58,499 bases of DNA from Candidatus Sulfotelmatobacter sp. GTDB lineage: Bacteria > Acidobacteriota > Terriglobia > Terriglobales > Acidobacteriaceae. Of the stretch, positions 17,311 to 27,628 are shown one piece after another; the first letter of the stretch is position 1; each line of letters starts with the position of its first letter. Both the position numbers and the translations under genes were made by a program. The stretch lies in contig JADGNQ010000020.1 in the NCBI GenBank assembly GCA_017883385.1, positions 1 to 58,499 on the forward strand. The letters are read 5' to 3'. The notes under the pieces were generated by a model that had not been told where the DNA came from, made no database searches, and saw only the letters and a program-made list of their open reading frames with translations.

Positions 17311-20067
17311 TTACTGCTGAGCGTCGCGCATCAACACCACATCGGAGTCCGTGTGTCCCCGGACCACGGCCAGCTTGCTCCCGTCCCGGGACCAGTGAAA
17401 GTCCCAGAGGTGCTCCGCCTTGAATGACGTCAGTTGTTTACCCGCAGAACCGTCGAGCGGCTGCTGCCACAGATTGTCGACATTGTTCTCGCGAATGGGA
17501 TACACCACGGACTTGCCGTCGCGGGCGAAACGAACCATCCCTCTTCTTGGACGCTGGAACTGAGTCTGCTTCTGTACTTGCCCCGTATCCGTGGAAATCA
17601 GCGCCAGCTTTTCTTCGTGTCCCGCCGCATGGTCAATCGTGGCGAAGGCCAGTGTGCGGCCGTCAGGAGAAATATCGAAGAATCCTGCGTTGATGGCAAG
17701 GTCGGACACTTTTCGTGGCGCGCCTCCGTCAATCGGCACCTGCATCACGATTCCGTTTCCGTCCATGTAATACACCGAATGCGAATCCGGAGCGCAGACA
17801 GGAAAATTCTCCAGCTTGCCCTGCGTGAGTTGCTTCAGATTCCCGCCCGCGGCGTCGGCTCGCCAGACGTTCATGGTGCCCTTGCCGCCATGCAAGCCGA
17901 GAAGAAAGACGACGTAACGGCCATCCGCACATTCCCAGGGATCGCCCGATGCCGCGCTCTCCTCCGTTGAGAATGAGCCTTTCGCACCCGAGTCCGGATT
18001 CACCCAATTCATTTTGTTGTCCTTGTCGTAGATCAGCCGTTCGTCGTGGGTCCAGTAGAGGTTGGTAAACGCCGCCGCTGGCGCGATCTGTCGCGCATCC
18101 GCGCCGCCCGATGCCGCCGACATCACGTAAATGTTGTACCTGCCTTCACTGAGCACGGTCGCCAGTACTTGACCATTCGCGGCCACGCTCAGATCGGAAT
18201 AGTTGTTCGTGTCGCGCGTGACTGGGTCGATTCTGCCTTCCGGGTAGACCACAAACACGATCTGCTGCACGGCGAAATTTGAAGAGCGGGTACGCTCCAA
18301 CACCAGCAGACCGCTGCCATCGGGAAGCCAAGTGGGCGAGGCAAAGGCGGAATCCGAACCGACAACCAGATGCTGTTGACCACTGCGGGCGTCCACCGCC
18401 ATGAGGCCACTCAGCGCATCACCGGGCTGATTCACTGCACACAGAATCGTTTTGCCATCCGGCGACCAGGCCGGATTGAAGAGCCCCTGACTATTCGCGC
18501 CGCCTGTCAGCACGGTTTCTTCGCCACTGCCAAGCGACTTCACGATGAGCCGATACTTCCCTGGATCGGGATTGTCGTAGCGCATGAACGCGATGCGCTG
18601 GCCGTCTGGGGAGAACGTAATGTTCGAATCCACGTCCTCGGCGAGACGCTCAGGCGTCCCGCCCAGTAGCGGAGCACGGTACAAGAATCTGAGGTCCGAG
18701 TTTCCCGGATCGCTGCGCACGAAGTAAAGATAGTTTCCGTCGGGTGAGAACCGCAGCCCGTTATAGAAGACATCAGCCGGGGGCTGCACCTGCGTGTTGC
18801 TGTTGGTGGGAACATTGCGCAGCCATAAGCTGACCTGGCCGTTGCTCTCCCCCATCAGGCTGAGAATGTATTTTCCGTCGGGCGACATCGCCACCAATGC
18901 CGCCTTGCCTTCCTCGGTCAATTTGGTCACGGAGAAATTGCGGAAGGGCCGCATCGGGTGCCGCGTCACGAGCGAGTAAACGCCGTACCCGGCAGCGAGT
19001 AAAACCACTAGGCCAAGAAGAACGGTGACGCCGGTCCCCAACTTGTGCCGGCCGGCCGCCGCAACCACCGCGGAACTTGAGGCAGGCCGCGTGGCCTCGA
19101 TTGTCGACGAGTCGGTAGTGCGTGGCGCCGAAGGGCTGGCTGCAACCGGAACCGACGTCGAGCCAGACGCCGCAGTAGTCTTTCGACCAGATTCGACATC
19201 GCGCTTCAACCGCTTCAGATCGCCGCGCAGGTCCGCGGCGGACTGGTAGCGCAGGTCGCGGTCTTTTTCCAGGAGCTTCTCAATGATCTCTTGCAGCTTG
19301 GCCGGCAGCGTCGCATTCAACTGCAGCGGAGAAACCGGATCGAGTTCAAGAATGGCGTGAAACACCACGGCTGAGGTCGCGCCCGAAAAAGGCTGCTTGC
19401 CCGTCGCCATCTGGTAGACCACGGTGCCCAGGGAAAACAAATCGGACCGCGTGTCGAGTTCTTCGCCGCGCGCCTGCTCCGGCGACATGTAAGCAATCGT
19501 ACCCACGGTTGCGCCCGGACTGGTCAGGTTCGCCGGGCTGGGCGAGTCCTGTGTGGCTCCGATCGTTTCCATCTGCATTTCAGGACGGGCCAGCTTGGCC
19601 AGACCAAAATCCAACACCTTCACCTGCCCGCGGGGAGAGAGAAAGATGTTCGCCGGTTTGATGTCGCGGTGGATGATGCCCTTGGCGTGTGCGGCGTCGA
19701 GCGCGTCGGCCAACTGAATCGCAGTGTCGAGCAACAAGCCGACGGGGAACGCGCCGGAGTATAGCTTCTGGTCGAGATTCTGCCCCTCGAGCAGTTCCAT
19801 CGCAATAAACGACTGCGCGTCCGCGCCCTCGCCGGCTTTTTCTACGGCGTAGATCGTGCAGATGTTCGGATGATTCAGCGCCGACGCGGCGCGCGCCTCC
19901 AGCAGAAAGCGGTCGAGCGCGTTCTGATCGCGTGCGAGCTGCGCCGGCAAGAACTTGAGCGCGACTTTGCGCCCGAGGTTCAAGTCTTCCGCCTCATACA
20001 CCACACCCATCCCGCCGCTGCCCAGTTGGCCGGTGATGCGGTAATGCGAGATGGTTTGGTTGATCAT
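17311..20067 (-). CDS. Ser/Thr protein kinase with C-terminal TolB-type propeller (918 aa)
   Basis: The kinase domain occupies residues 9-290: glycine loop GSGGMG, Lys38, catalytic His133-Arg134-Asp135 (HRDIKPAN), DFG at 153-155 and SPEQA, so it should be active. A Ser/Thr/Pro/Ala linker precedes one membrane helix (about 346-367). Outside lie WD40-like TolB repeats (SPDGKYIL, SPDGNYLY, SPDGQRIA, SPDGKTIL). Such fusions are a hallmark of Acidobacteriota; the propeller probably senses an extracytoplasmic ligand. The ATG at 20065-20067 begins MINQTISHYRI, with no strong ribosome binding site. A paralogue lies at 35900. Confidence 0.93.
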   Translation of the reverse strand: MINQTISHYRITGQLGSGGMGVVYEAEDLNLGRKVALKFLPAQLARDQNALDRFLLEARAASALNHPNICTIYAVEKAGEGADAQSFIAMELLEGQNLDQKLYSGAFPVGLLLDTAIQLADALDAAHAKGIIHRDIKPANIFLSPRGQVKVLDFGLAKLARPEMQMETIGATQDSPSPANLTSPGATVGTIAYMSPEQARGEELDTRSDLFSLGTVVYQMATGKQPFSGATSAVVFHAILELDPVSPLQLNATLPAKLQEIIEKLLEKDRDLRYQSAADLRGDLKRLKRDVESGRKTTAASGSTSVPVAASPSAPRTTDSSTIEATRPASSSAVVAAAGRHKLGTGVTVLLGLVVLLAAGYGVYSLVTRHPMRPFRNFSVTKLTEEGKAALVAMSPDGKYILSLMGESNGQVSLWLRNVPTNSNTQVQPPADVFYNGLRFSPDGNYLYFVRSDPGNSDLRFLYRAPLLGGTPERLAEDVDSNITFSPDGQRIAFMRYDNPDPGKYRLIVKSLGSGEETVLTGGANSQGLFNPAWSPDGKTILCAVNQPGDALSGLMAVDARSGQQHLVVGSDSAFASPTWLPDGSGLLVLERTRSSNFAVQQIVFVVYPEGRIDPVTRDTNNYSDLSVAANGQVLATVLSEGRYNIYVMSAASGGADARQIAPAAAFTNLYWTHDERLIYDKDNKMNWVNPDSGAKGSFSTEESAASGDPWECADGRYVVFLLGLHGGKGTMNVWRADAAGGNLKQLTQGKLENFPVCAPDSHSVYYMDGNGIVMQVPIDGGAPRKVSDLAINAGFFDISPDGRTLAFATIDHAAGHEEKLALISTDTGQVQKQTQFQRPRRGMVRFARDGKSVVYPIRENNVDNLWQQPLDGSAGKQLTSFKAEHLWDFHWSRDGSKLAVVRGHTDSDVVLMRDAQQ

Positions 20068-20417
20068 GCCGAGATAGGAATTGGGAGTGTCAATCTTAGG
20101 GTGGATGTCACGTGCCGTCAACGCGGGAGGGAACGGACGCACCCAGGCTTTCTGGAGTTGGATGTTCCCGCAGGAACACTGTGGAAAAGGGTCACGAGGG
20201 GCTACTCCAGGTTATTGATTCTTCGAGGGGGAGAAAATCCGGGGCTGCAGATGCAAGGGGTTAGCCTGTGGAAGAAATGTCTACTTTCGAGGACGTTGGA
20301 TGCCTACGAAAGTGGACTTGACCAGGACCTGCCTCAGGGGTTAGAGGCCGCATCGCTATTGACTGCGAGCGGCAGGGAATGAAGTCCTGCCCGATCCGAA
20401 CCGACGTGCCACAGCCC
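20068..20417. other. Spacer between trehalase and kinase genes
   Basis: 350 nt without a credible gene. The only structure I see is an imperfect inverted repeat at 20279-20317 (GTCTACTTTCG with CGAAAGTGGAC, one mismatch, 17-nt centre), which could be a terminator for trehalase or an operator upstream of the kinase. Confidence 0.5.
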
Positions 20418-22205
20418 TTACTTCGCTGCCGGCAACGGTTGGTTCTGCTCGTTCTCCAGCCGGTCCACGATGTCTTTCGGTAGCCCGTGCAACAACTCGA
20501 GGAATGCGGCGTTGGTCCAGCCAAAGCCAACCACGTTCATCTCGTAGCCAAGTTCCACGTGGGCCTCGGACGACCGCGTGACCACGTTGTACTTTTCGCG
20601 GATGTTGCCGTCGCGCCTGAAATTCTCCGCCACCGTCGAGAGGAACTCGTAGGAAACACGATCTGCGTCCACGTTGTAGCCGTATCGGCGCAGGCCGCCG
20701 ATCGCCACCATCTCGATGTTCCCCCAGCCATACGGTAAATCCCACTGCGTGCCCATGTCCTGGGTGCTCATGGGAAGCCCCCCTGGAAGCTCGAAGGTCT
20801 TCAAGTTGGCAGCTACGGCCTTGGCCTGCTGCGGCGTCGCCAGACCCGCCCACAGCGGATAGAACGTCGACGCGTATTGATACTTTGACATCCGTTTTGT
20901 CTGGAAATTGAAATCGAAAAACAGCCCTTGCTCCTCGTTCCACAGAAAATGCGTGATGAGCTTTTTGCGCTCCTCGGCCCGCTTGTTCCACTTTTTCGCG
21001 TCGTCGTTGTGCCCCAGCCAGAGGCTGATCTGCTCCAGATCTTTTTCCGTTTTGTAGAGCAGGCTGTTCAGGCACACCGGCGCATAGTGGTGAGTGGCCG
21101 CGCCGAAGGGCCCGAAGCGAAAGCTCACGTCGAAGCCCGATTCCCGCATGGACCGGTCGCCCTTGTAGTAATCCGCGCTGAGCTTGAACTGCCGCGTCTT
21201 CTCGCACTCAGGACGTGCCATGGTCAGCGGCACGTCGCACACTTGCAAGGAGTACGGCATGCCCGCGACCGGCTGCGTTGCAACACCTGGGTTTGAACCA
21301 GTTTGGCTTGATGCAGGCTTCGTCTCGACCACATAGTCGTCGGCCTCTGCCGGGTGCAGGAAGAAATATTGCGCTACCTTGCGGTAGAAGCCGGTTTCGT
21401 CCTGCACGGCCTCCGCGGGCGGGCCTTCGCCAAAATCGTAGTAGCGCGACAGTCCGGTCTCGCCCGCCAGATGAGGATCGCGCGTCCACATCTCATAGTC
21501 TTTGTTGAGATCGGCGTACGCCCGCTCCAGCCATGCTTTGTCGGCGGGTCCGCCTTTCTGTGCCGTCTGCTTCTGTGTAGCCTGGTAGACATCGACGAAC
21601 ATCGAACTCAAGAATGGTGGCTGCGAACGCGTCAGATAGTACGTTCGATTCGCGTTGAGCATGGCGCCGTAGTGCTCGATCTCGAAGAAGAAGTTGTCGA
21701 CCATGCCTCGTGCCAATTCCACACGCCCCGCCTGCAACAGCCCACGAACGATGAAATAGCTGTCCCAGCCATACATCTCGTTGAAGCGCCCGCCGGGCAC
21801 CACATATTTGTTCTCGAGGTAGAGCAGCCCGTGCGGCTGAAATTTCGCGGTATCGATCTCGCCCAGGCGATGGATCTCCGCCGGCAAATGTTCGACGCGC
21901 ACGTTGCAGTCCGTTGCCAGTTTCTGCACCGCCGGAGGCTCGGCAAATCCCGCCGGCAAATACAGCACCGGGGCGACCTTCAGTTTGGGATCGGCAAGAG
22001 TCTCGCAGTTGGTCATGGAGCGCGTCAGCGTGTCCCAGGCGGAAGAGATGTAGTCGAGAATCGGCTTGAGCCCCGCACCTTCGGGAGCGGCCGCCGGCGA
22101 GGCCAGAGCGCAATCCGCAAAAGCCCCACAGAAAAGCACGACGAGGAGCAAGAAGCGAACACCGAAAGAAAGGAAAGGGAAAGTCTTCGAACTCGGAATG
22201 CTCAT
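20418..22205 (-). CDS. Periplasmic trehalase, glycoside hydrolase family 37 (595 aa)
   Basis: Splits trehalose into two glucose molecules. Both family signatures are present: PGGRFNEMYGWDSYF and QWDLPYGWGN. A signal peptide (about residues 1-40, hydrophobic core RFLLLVVLFCGAFA) puts it in the periplasm. The C-terminal glycine-rich area (YGWGN, VVGFGWTNAAFLEL) is intact. The ATG at 22203-22205 was taken because the signal peptide begins there; reading further upstream would translate a TGTGGGGACAGCC repeat. Divergent from the BNR-propeller gene. Confidence 0.92.
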   Translation of the reverse strand: MSIPSSKTFPFLSFGVRFLLLVVLFCGAFADCALASPAAAPEGAGLKPILDYISSAWDTLTRSMTNCETLADPKLKVAPVLYLPAGFAEPPAVQKLATDCNVRVEHLPAEIHRLGEIDTAKFQPHGLLYLENKYVVPGGRFNEMYGWDSYFIVRGLLQAGRVELARGMVDNFFFEIEHYGAMLNANRTYYLTRSQPPFLSSMFVDVYQATQKQTAQKGGPADKAWLERAYADLNKDYEMWTRDPHLAGETGLSRYYDFGEGPPAEAVQDETGFYRKVAQYFFLHPAEADDYVVETKPASSQTGSNPGVATQPVAGMPYSLQVCDVPLTMARPECEKTRQFKLSADYYKGDRSMRESGFDVSFRFGPFGAATHHYAPVCLNSLLYKTEKDLEQISLWLGHNDDAKKWNKRAEERKKLITHFLWNEEQGLFFDFNFQTKRMSKYQYASTFYPLWAGLATPQQAKAVAANLKTFELPGGLPMSTQDMGTQWDLPYGWGNIEMVAIGGLRRYGYNVDADRVSYEFLSTVAENFRRDGNIREKYNVVTRSSEAHVELGYEMNVVGFGWTNAAFLELLHGLPKDIVDRLENEQNQPLPAAK

Positions 22206-22337
22206 AGATTGAATGCTTGTGTGGAAAGCTCCGCCATCATAATGCGTCGTCTCGGAGGCTCCAAACAAATTTGGCAAACAAGGCGGCTCAGGGTCCCGGG
22301 ACCGCGAGAGTCTCAGTTTGCTGGTTCTGACGAACGG

Positions 22338-22387
22338 GCTGTCGAGCTGCACTCGACGGACAGCCGAGGGCGGCTGTCCCCACATTG
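22338..22387 (-). repeat. TGTGGGGACAGCC palindrome, copy in reverse orientation
   Basis: Reads GGACAGCCGAGGGCGGCTGT and then CCCCACAT on the plus strand, with a second small hairpin (GTCGAGCTGCACTCGAC) beside it. It lies in the divergent spacer between trehalase and the BNR-propeller gene. Confidence 0.85.
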
Positions 22388-22470
22388 CCCCCACATGGGG
22401 TCCCTGGCTCCGATCACTGCAGTTTTGGTTTATTCTATGTTGTTTGCCGTGTGCTGCTTGAGGGGGCCAA

Positions 22471-25400
22471 GTGATCCGATCCCGGGTAGTTTTTCGTCTG
22501 TTCGTTTCCATTCTCGTTTTCCTCTCCGCGACCGCGAGCTGGACGCAGGTTCCCGAGAACACTTACCAGGAATTGCACTGGCGCATGATTGGACCGTTTC
22601 GTGGCGGCCGCACGCGCGCCGCCGCCGGTGTCCCCAGCCAGCCGAATGTTTTCTATGTCGGGCAGGTGAATGGCGGAGTCTGGAAGTCCGACGATTACGG
22701 CCGCACTTGGAATCCCATCTTCGATCACGAGTCCTCGCAGTCCATCGGCGCCATCGCCGTCGCGCCATCCGATCCCAACATCATCTATGTCGGCAGCGGC
22801 GAGGGATTGCATCGCCCCGACCTTTCCGTTGGAAACGGCATCTACAAATCCACCGACGCGGGCAAAACGTGGACTCACCTCGGCCTGGTGGACGGACAGC
22901 AAATCCCCGCGCTGGCCGTCGACCCGCGCGACCCCAATCGCGTTTTTGCAGCTGTGCTCGGCCACCCATATGGACCCAGCGAAGAGCGCGGAATCTACCG
23001 CTCCACCGACGGAGGTCAGACCTGGCAGAGAGTGATCTCTAAGGATGAGAACACCGGCGGTTCGGATGTCGAGATCGATCCCTCGAATCCCGACGTCGTC
23101 TACGCTTCGATGTGGGAAGTCCGGGAGGGCCCATGGGAAGACGGCAACGAGTTCAACGGCGCGGGCGGCGGGCTGTTCAAGTCCACTGACGGCGGCAGCA
23201 CGTGGCATCCTTTGACCAACGGTCTGCCGAAAGATCTCTCGCAGATTTACGTTGCGATCGCGCCCAGCGATCCGCGCCGCTTGTATGCAACTCTCGCCGC
23301 CGCGTCGGGAAAGCTGAGCGTCTACCGCTCCGACGACGCCGGCGAGAACTGGTCGCAGATCACGACCGATCCTCGTCCCGCCGGACGCATTGGCGGCGGC
23401 GATCTCCCAATCCCCAAGGTTGATCCGAAGAATCCCGACATCGTCTACGTGGTCAGCACCGTTACCATGCGCTCCGGCGACGGCGGCAAAACCTGGTCCA
23501 GTTTCCGCGGCGCGCCCGGCGGCGACGATTACCAGAATCTCTGGATCAATCCCGACAATGGCAACATTATTCTGATCGTCAGCGATCAGGGTGCGATCAT
23601 CACGGTGAATGGCGGCGAGAGCTGGAGTTCCTGGTACAACCAGCCCACGGCGCAGCTCTACCACGTCTCCACCAGCAACACATTTCCGTACCGCGTCTGC
23701 GCCGGGCAGCAAGAGAGCGGCTCGGTCTGCATCAACAGCCGAGGCAACGATGGCGCCATCACCTTCCGCGACTGGCATCCCGTCGGCGTAATTGAGTATG
23801 GCTACGTAGCGCCCGACCCGCTCGATCCCGACGTGGTCTACGGCGGTGGCAGAACAGAAGTTTCAAAGTTCCATTGGTCCACTGGTCAGGTCCAGAACAT
23901 CACGCCGATTCCGTTGCGCAATGCCAAGTACCGTACCAACCGCACCGAACCGCTGATGTTCTCTCCGGTCGATCCGCATATTCTTTATTTCGCGAGTAAC
24001 GTGCTTTTCAAGACCACGGACGGCGGAAATTCCTGGCAGACCATCAGCCCCGACCTGACGCGCGAAAATCCAGGAGCGCCCGCCAGCGTGGGCTCGATGC
24101 TGCCCAAAGGGGCCGACAAGCAGCGCGGCGTGATATACGCACTCGCGCCGTCATTCAAAACCGTGACTACCCTGTGGGCGGGCACCGACGACGGCCAGGT
24201 CTGGATCACTCGCGACGCCGGAAAGAATTGGTCCGACATCACGCCTAAGGAGCTCACGGCGTGGAGCAAGGTCACCCAGATTTCAGCCTCGCATTTCGAC
24301 GAGCAAACCGCCTACGCCTCGGTGAGCCGCTTCCGCATTAACGACACGCATCCTTACATCTACCGCACGCATGACGGGGGCAAGAGTTGGAAGCTGATCA
24401 CAGCCGGCCTGCCTGACTTCGGTCCGGTAGACACGGTGCGCGAAGATCCCGTGCGCAAGGGCTTGTTATTCGCGGGTACGGAAAATGCAGTCTGGGTTTC
24501 GTTCGACGAAGGCGACCACTGGCAGTCGCTGCAGCTGAACCTGCCGCACACTTCCATGCGCGATCTCTGGATTCATGAAGACGATCTGATCGTCGCGACG
24601 CATGGACGGTCTTTCTGGATCCTGGATGACATCGCGCCCCTGCGCGAGGCCTCGGCCACATTAGCAAGCGCAGTCCATCTCTTCGCTCCCGCGCCCGCCT
24701 ACCGCGTGCAGCGCGACACCAACACCGACACGCCGCTTCCGCCCGACGAACCGGCCGCGGCCAATCCGCCCGACGGCGCAATCCTCGATTACTACCTGCC
24801 TGCAGCCGCAGACACAGTCACGCTCGAAATTCTGGATGGCAAGGGAGATGTGGTGCGGCGATTCGCCAGCACCGACAAACCCGAGGTCACCGAAGAAGAA
24901 TTGCAGAAGCAGTTGATCCCGCTGTACTGGCTGCGCAAGGCCCGGCAACTCTCGACTGGCGCCGGAATGCACCGCTGGACATGGGGTCTGCACTATGCCC
25001 CCCCAACGGTCACGCGTCACGACTATCCGATTGCCGCGATTCAGCACGACACGCCCCGGTTCCCGCTCGGCCCCACGGTCCTGCCCGGAAAATATACGGT
25101 CCGGCTGACGGTCGATGGGAAAACATCCACCGCTCCCCTGACTGTGAAGATGGACCCGCGCGTCAAGACTCCAGCACTCGGCTTGCAAAAGAAATTCAAG
25201 GCTGAAACGCAGCTGGCTTCTATGATGAGCGAGACCTCTCAGGCCCTTCTGCAGGGAGGCTCGGTTCGCGAGCAAATCGAGAAACTGAGCACTGAAGCAA
25301 GCTCTCCGACCAAGGAAGCTCTTCAGTCGCTCGAGAAGAAACTGACCGCTTTGTTGGGCACCCCCAGCGGCTTCTTTGCTCCGCCATCCGCGGAAGCCAC

Positions 25401-25653
25401 ACTCGGCCGCGTCAATGGACAAACCGGCACGCTGTACCAGCAGGTTTGGCAGGCTGACGCCGAACCGACGTCTTCGCAAATGGAAGCTCTGGCGTCGACG
25501 GAACATGACAGCGCCGATGTCCTGAAGCGCTGGAATGAATTCAAGAACTCGGAGTTGCCCGCACTCAATCGTCAACTGCGGGATGCGAAGGCTCCCGAGA
25601 TCCAAATCGAGTCGAACATTCGGCGTGAAGAACCGCAAGTGGATGAAGAATAG
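22471..25653 (+). CDS. Secreted BNR/VPS10-type propeller protein (1060 aa)
   Basis: A GTG start preceded by AGGGGG, a signal peptide (about 1-27), and then two seven-bladed-type propellers with repeated Asp-box motifs such as STDAGKTW, STDGGQTW, STDGGSTW, SDDAGENW and TTDGGNSW up to about residue 720. A beta-rich domain and a helical C-terminal part (about 900-1060) follow. Related proteins are annotated as sortilin/VPS10 or glycosyl hydrolase-like; no catalytic residue set is evident, so binding of glycans or proteins outside the cell is more likely. Complete, with no repeats inside. Confidence 0.88.
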   Translation: MIRSRVVFRLFVSILVFLSATASWTQVPENTYQELHWRMIGPFRGGRTRAAAGVPSQPNVFYVGQVNGGVWKSDDYGRTWNPIFDHESSQSIGAIAVAPSDPNIIYVGSGEGLHRPDLSVGNGIYKSTDAGKTWTHLGLVDGQQIPALAVDPRDPNRVFAAVLGHPYGPSEERGIYRSTDGGQTWQRVISKDENTGGSDVEIDPSNPDVVYASMWEVREGPWEDGNEFNGAGGGLFKSTDGGSTWHPLTNGLPKDLSQIYVAIAPSDPRRLYATLAAASGKLSVYRSDDAGENWSQITTDPRPAGRIGGGDLPIPKVDPKNPDIVYVVSTVTMRSGDGGKTWSSFRGAPGGDDYQNLWINPDNGNIILIVSDQGAIITVNGGESWSSWYNQPTAQLYHVSTSNTFPYRVCAGQQESGSVCINSRGNDGAITFRDWHPVGVIEYGYVAPDPLDPDVVYGGGRTEVSKFHWSTGQVQNITPIPLRNAKYRTNRTEPLMFSPVDPHILYFASNVLFKTTDGGNSWQTISPDLTRENPGAPASVGSMLPKGADKQRGVIYALAPSFKTVTTLWAGTDDGQVWITRDAGKNWSDITPKELTAWSKVTQISASHFDEQTAYASVSRFRINDTHPYIYRTHDGGKSWKLITAGLPDFGPVDTVREDPVRKGLLFAGTENAVWVSFDEGDHWQSLQLNLPHTSMRDLWIHEDDLIVATHGRSFWILDDIAPLREASATLASAVHLFAPAPAYRVQRDTNTDTPLPPDEPAAANPPDGAILDYYLPAAADTVTLEILDGKGDVVRRFASTDKPEVTEEELQKQLIPLYWLRKARQLSTGAGMHRWTWGLHYAPPTVTRHDYPIAAIQHDTPRFPLGPTVLPGKYTVRLTVDGKTSTAPLTVKMDPRVKTPALGLQKKFKAETQLASMMSETSQALLQGGSVREQIEKLSTEASSPTKEALQSLEKKLTALLGTPSGFFAPPSAEATLGRVNGQTGTLYQQVWQADAEPTSSQMEALASTEHDSADVLKRWNEFKNSELPALNRQLRDAKAPEIQIESNIRREEPQVDEE

Positions 25654-26012
25654 CCAGCGAGGGCGGACATGCGGCATGCGCACTCAATGCGCTGAGCAAC
25701 CCGCATCTGCTACGGCGTGTCGTTGAGCGGAAGTCATTAAGGTAGCGCGACCACTTAGCTGGAGGATCTTGCAGACTTCCCGCTCCCGCAATTGCAATTT
25801 CTTGCGACATTTTCATTCTTCCCGGAAATCTTTGAGAATTTTGTTTCGACTATTGTTATGAAGCGCGCCCACCCGGGGTATAATCCTGCGAGTTTTTGGA
25901 TTCGGCTGGGGCTGCCTGGGGGACTCTCTTCTGTCTGTGGCAGGTAGATCCATCGAAGTCCGCGTCCGTCAACCGGTTTCGAACAATCGAAAAATGCGAG
26001 GTCAATAATTCT
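25654..26012. other. Spacer and leader upstream of the Kelch/multicopper oxidase cluster
   Basis: 359 nt, more AT-rich in its middle than the genes around it. It holds a consensus TATAAT and a leader of about 120 nt with a possible hairpin (CTGCC...GGCAG near 25912-25946). I see no coding sequence. Confidence 0.5.
25879..25884 (+). promoter_or_regulatory. Candidate -10 box of the Kelch cluster
   Basis: TATAAT preceded by GG. The nearest -35-like hexamer TTGTTA (25853-25858) is spaced 20 bp, longer than ideal. The gene's ATG is 129 nt downstream. Confidence 0.4.
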
Positions 26013-27518
26013 ATGAAGGTGTTTCGAACACTCGGGATTTCTCTGCTTGCGCTGCTGGCATGGTCTGGTCTGGCGAGCGCCCAGGAACCGTTTACTGCGG
26101 GAAAATGGACCGCGGTGAAAGCGGCTCCGCCGTCTGTCGTGGGCCACATGTTGCTGCTTACCGATGGCTCCGTACTGGCGATCAACGCAGGATGCAACAC
26201 GACCGGCAACTGGTATCGCCTGATACCAGACACCACCGGCGACTACTCTAAAGGACATTGGGTAAACGCAGGCAATCTGCCCAGCGGCTACAACCCGCTT
26301 TACTTCGCGTCCGCTGTGCTGTCCTCGGGCAACGTCATCATCATGGGCGGCGAATACGACGGCTGCAACTCCGTCTGGACCACCAAGGGCGCGATTTACA
26401 ACTCGCATACCGGCCATTGGACGGCCGCCAACGCACCCGCGGGCTGGACCACAGTGGGCGATGCCCAGAGTGTCGTTCTGCCCAACGGAAAATTCATGCT
26501 GGCCAATTGCTGCACCACGGACGAAGCGCTGGGCAGCGTCTCCGGCGGAACCGTCACCTGGGTTCCAACTGGGGCGGGCAAGTTCGACATCAACGACGAA
26601 GAAGGCTGGACGCTGCTGCCCAATGGCAACGTTCTGACGGTAGACGCATACGTGGGCAGTTACACCCCGGCTGGCATGAACTCCGAGATCTACACCGCTT
26701 CGAAGGGGACGTGGGCCAGTGCAGGAAGCACCAAGGTCCAACTGTGGGACTCGTCCGCGGCCTGTGGCGGGTCGGGTGCGGCTTCGTATGAAGTTGGCCC
26801 GGCAGTGTTGCGTCCCGACGGAACGGTTCTCGCCACCGGGGCCAACGCGTGCGGCGCTGGCCACACTGCCATCTATCACATTGCCAATAAGACCTGGACT
26901 GCGGGCCCTAACTTCGGCGGCACGCTGGACATCGCCGATGGTCCAGCCGCGCTCCTGCCCGATGGCAACGTGCTCGTGGACACCAGCCCTGGCATCTTCG
27001 CCAACGGCAGCAAGTTCTTCGAGTGGGATGGCGCCGTCTTCAACGCCGTTCCGGGTCCGCCTAACGCCCCCATCGACAGCTCGTTCGTCGGCAACATGGT
27101 TGTGCTTCCCACCGGCCAGATTCTCTTCACCGACTTCTCGTCGAACGTAGAGATTTATACGCCCGCCGGGAGCCCGTGCGCCGGCTGCGCGCCTGCCATT
27201 TCCGCAGTGGCCAGCACGCTGACCCATGGATCGCTGAACAACGTGATCTCGGGAACCCAGTTCAACGGTCTATCGCAAGGCTCTGCTTACGGCGACGATG
27301 GCCAGAGCGCGACCAACTACCCGCTGGTTCGCATCACCGATTCCACGGGCAAAGTGGTCTATTGCAAAACGCACGGCTTCAGTTCCGGGGTGGCGACGGG
27401 AAGCAAGGTTGTCTCGACGCTGTTCGACATTCCACCCTCCATCGCACTGGGACCGGCCAGTCTCGTCGTGGTTGCGAACGGCATTCCGTCCGTAGCCTCG
27501 GGCGTAACCATCGACTAA
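26013..27518 (+). CDS. Secreted Kelch-repeat propeller protein (501 aa)
   Basis: A signal peptide (cleavage near LASAQEP) precedes Kelch-type blades, recognisable as repeated LLPDG/VLPNGKF..GG units (SSGNVIIMGG, VLPNGKFML, LLPNGNVLTV, LRPDGTVLATG, LLPDGNVLVD). A C-terminal Ig-like domain of about 100 residues ends NGIPSVASGVTI. This layout recalls galactose-oxidase-like proteins, but I could not place the copper-binding Tyr/His set or the Tyr-Cys crosslink, so catalysis is not claimed. First gene of three secreted proteins reading the same way, ending in a multicopper oxidase. Confidence 0.82.
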   Translation: MKVFRTLGISLLALLAWSGLASAQEPFTAGKWTAVKAAPPSVVGHMLLLTDGSVLAINAGCNTTGNWYRLIPDTTGDYSKGHWVNAGNLPSGYNPLYFASAVLSSGNVIIMGGEYDGCNSVWTTKGAIYNSHTGHWTAANAPAGWTTVGDAQSVVLPNGKFMLANCCTTDEALGSVSGGTVTWVPTGAGKFDINDEEGWTLLPNGNVLTVDAYVGSYTPAGMNSEIYTASKGTWASAGSTKVQLWDSSAACGGSGAASYEVGPAVLRPDGTVLATGANACGAGHTAIYHIANKTWTAGPNFGGTLDIADGPAALLPDGNVLVDTSPGIFANGSKFFEWDGAVFNAVPGPPNAPIDSSFVGNMVVLPTGQILFTDFSSNVEIYTPAGSPCAGCAPAISAVASTLTHGSLNNVISGTQFNGLSQGSAYGDDGQSATNYPLVRITDSTGKVVYCKTHGFSSGVATGSKVVSTLFDIPPSIALGPASLVVVANGIPSVASGVTID

Positions 27519-27558
27519 CCGCCGCGTCCCTGCGGCGTTGACGACGTAGCAGATGTCG

Positions 27559-27604
27559 CCAAGCGCTGTGTTCCCGTGCATGCAACGGAGAACGCAGCGC
27601 TTGG
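27559..27604 (+). other. Intercistronic hairpin
   Basis: CCAAGCGCTGTGTTC pairs with GAACGCAGCGCTTGG (14 of 15), extended by CCGT/ACGG. No T tract follows, so it is more likely an mRNA processing or stabilising hairpin between the Kelch and second propeller genes than a terminator. Confidence 0.65.
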
Positions 27605-27628
27605 TTCGTCTAAAAAGGAATACTTGCG

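Noticed and set aside
20418..22562. Longer trehalase starting near 22562
   Set aside because: The extension would translate a TGTGGGGACAGCC repeat and overlap the divergent gene; the signal peptide starts at 22205.
25755..27227. 490-codon open frame on the minus strand
   Set aside because: Antisense to the Kelch gene and its leader; Arg/Gly-rich without motifs.
26013..27518. Galactose oxidase
   Set aside because: Propeller and C-terminal domain are similar, but the Tyr/His copper ligands and Tyr-Cys crosslink could not be located.
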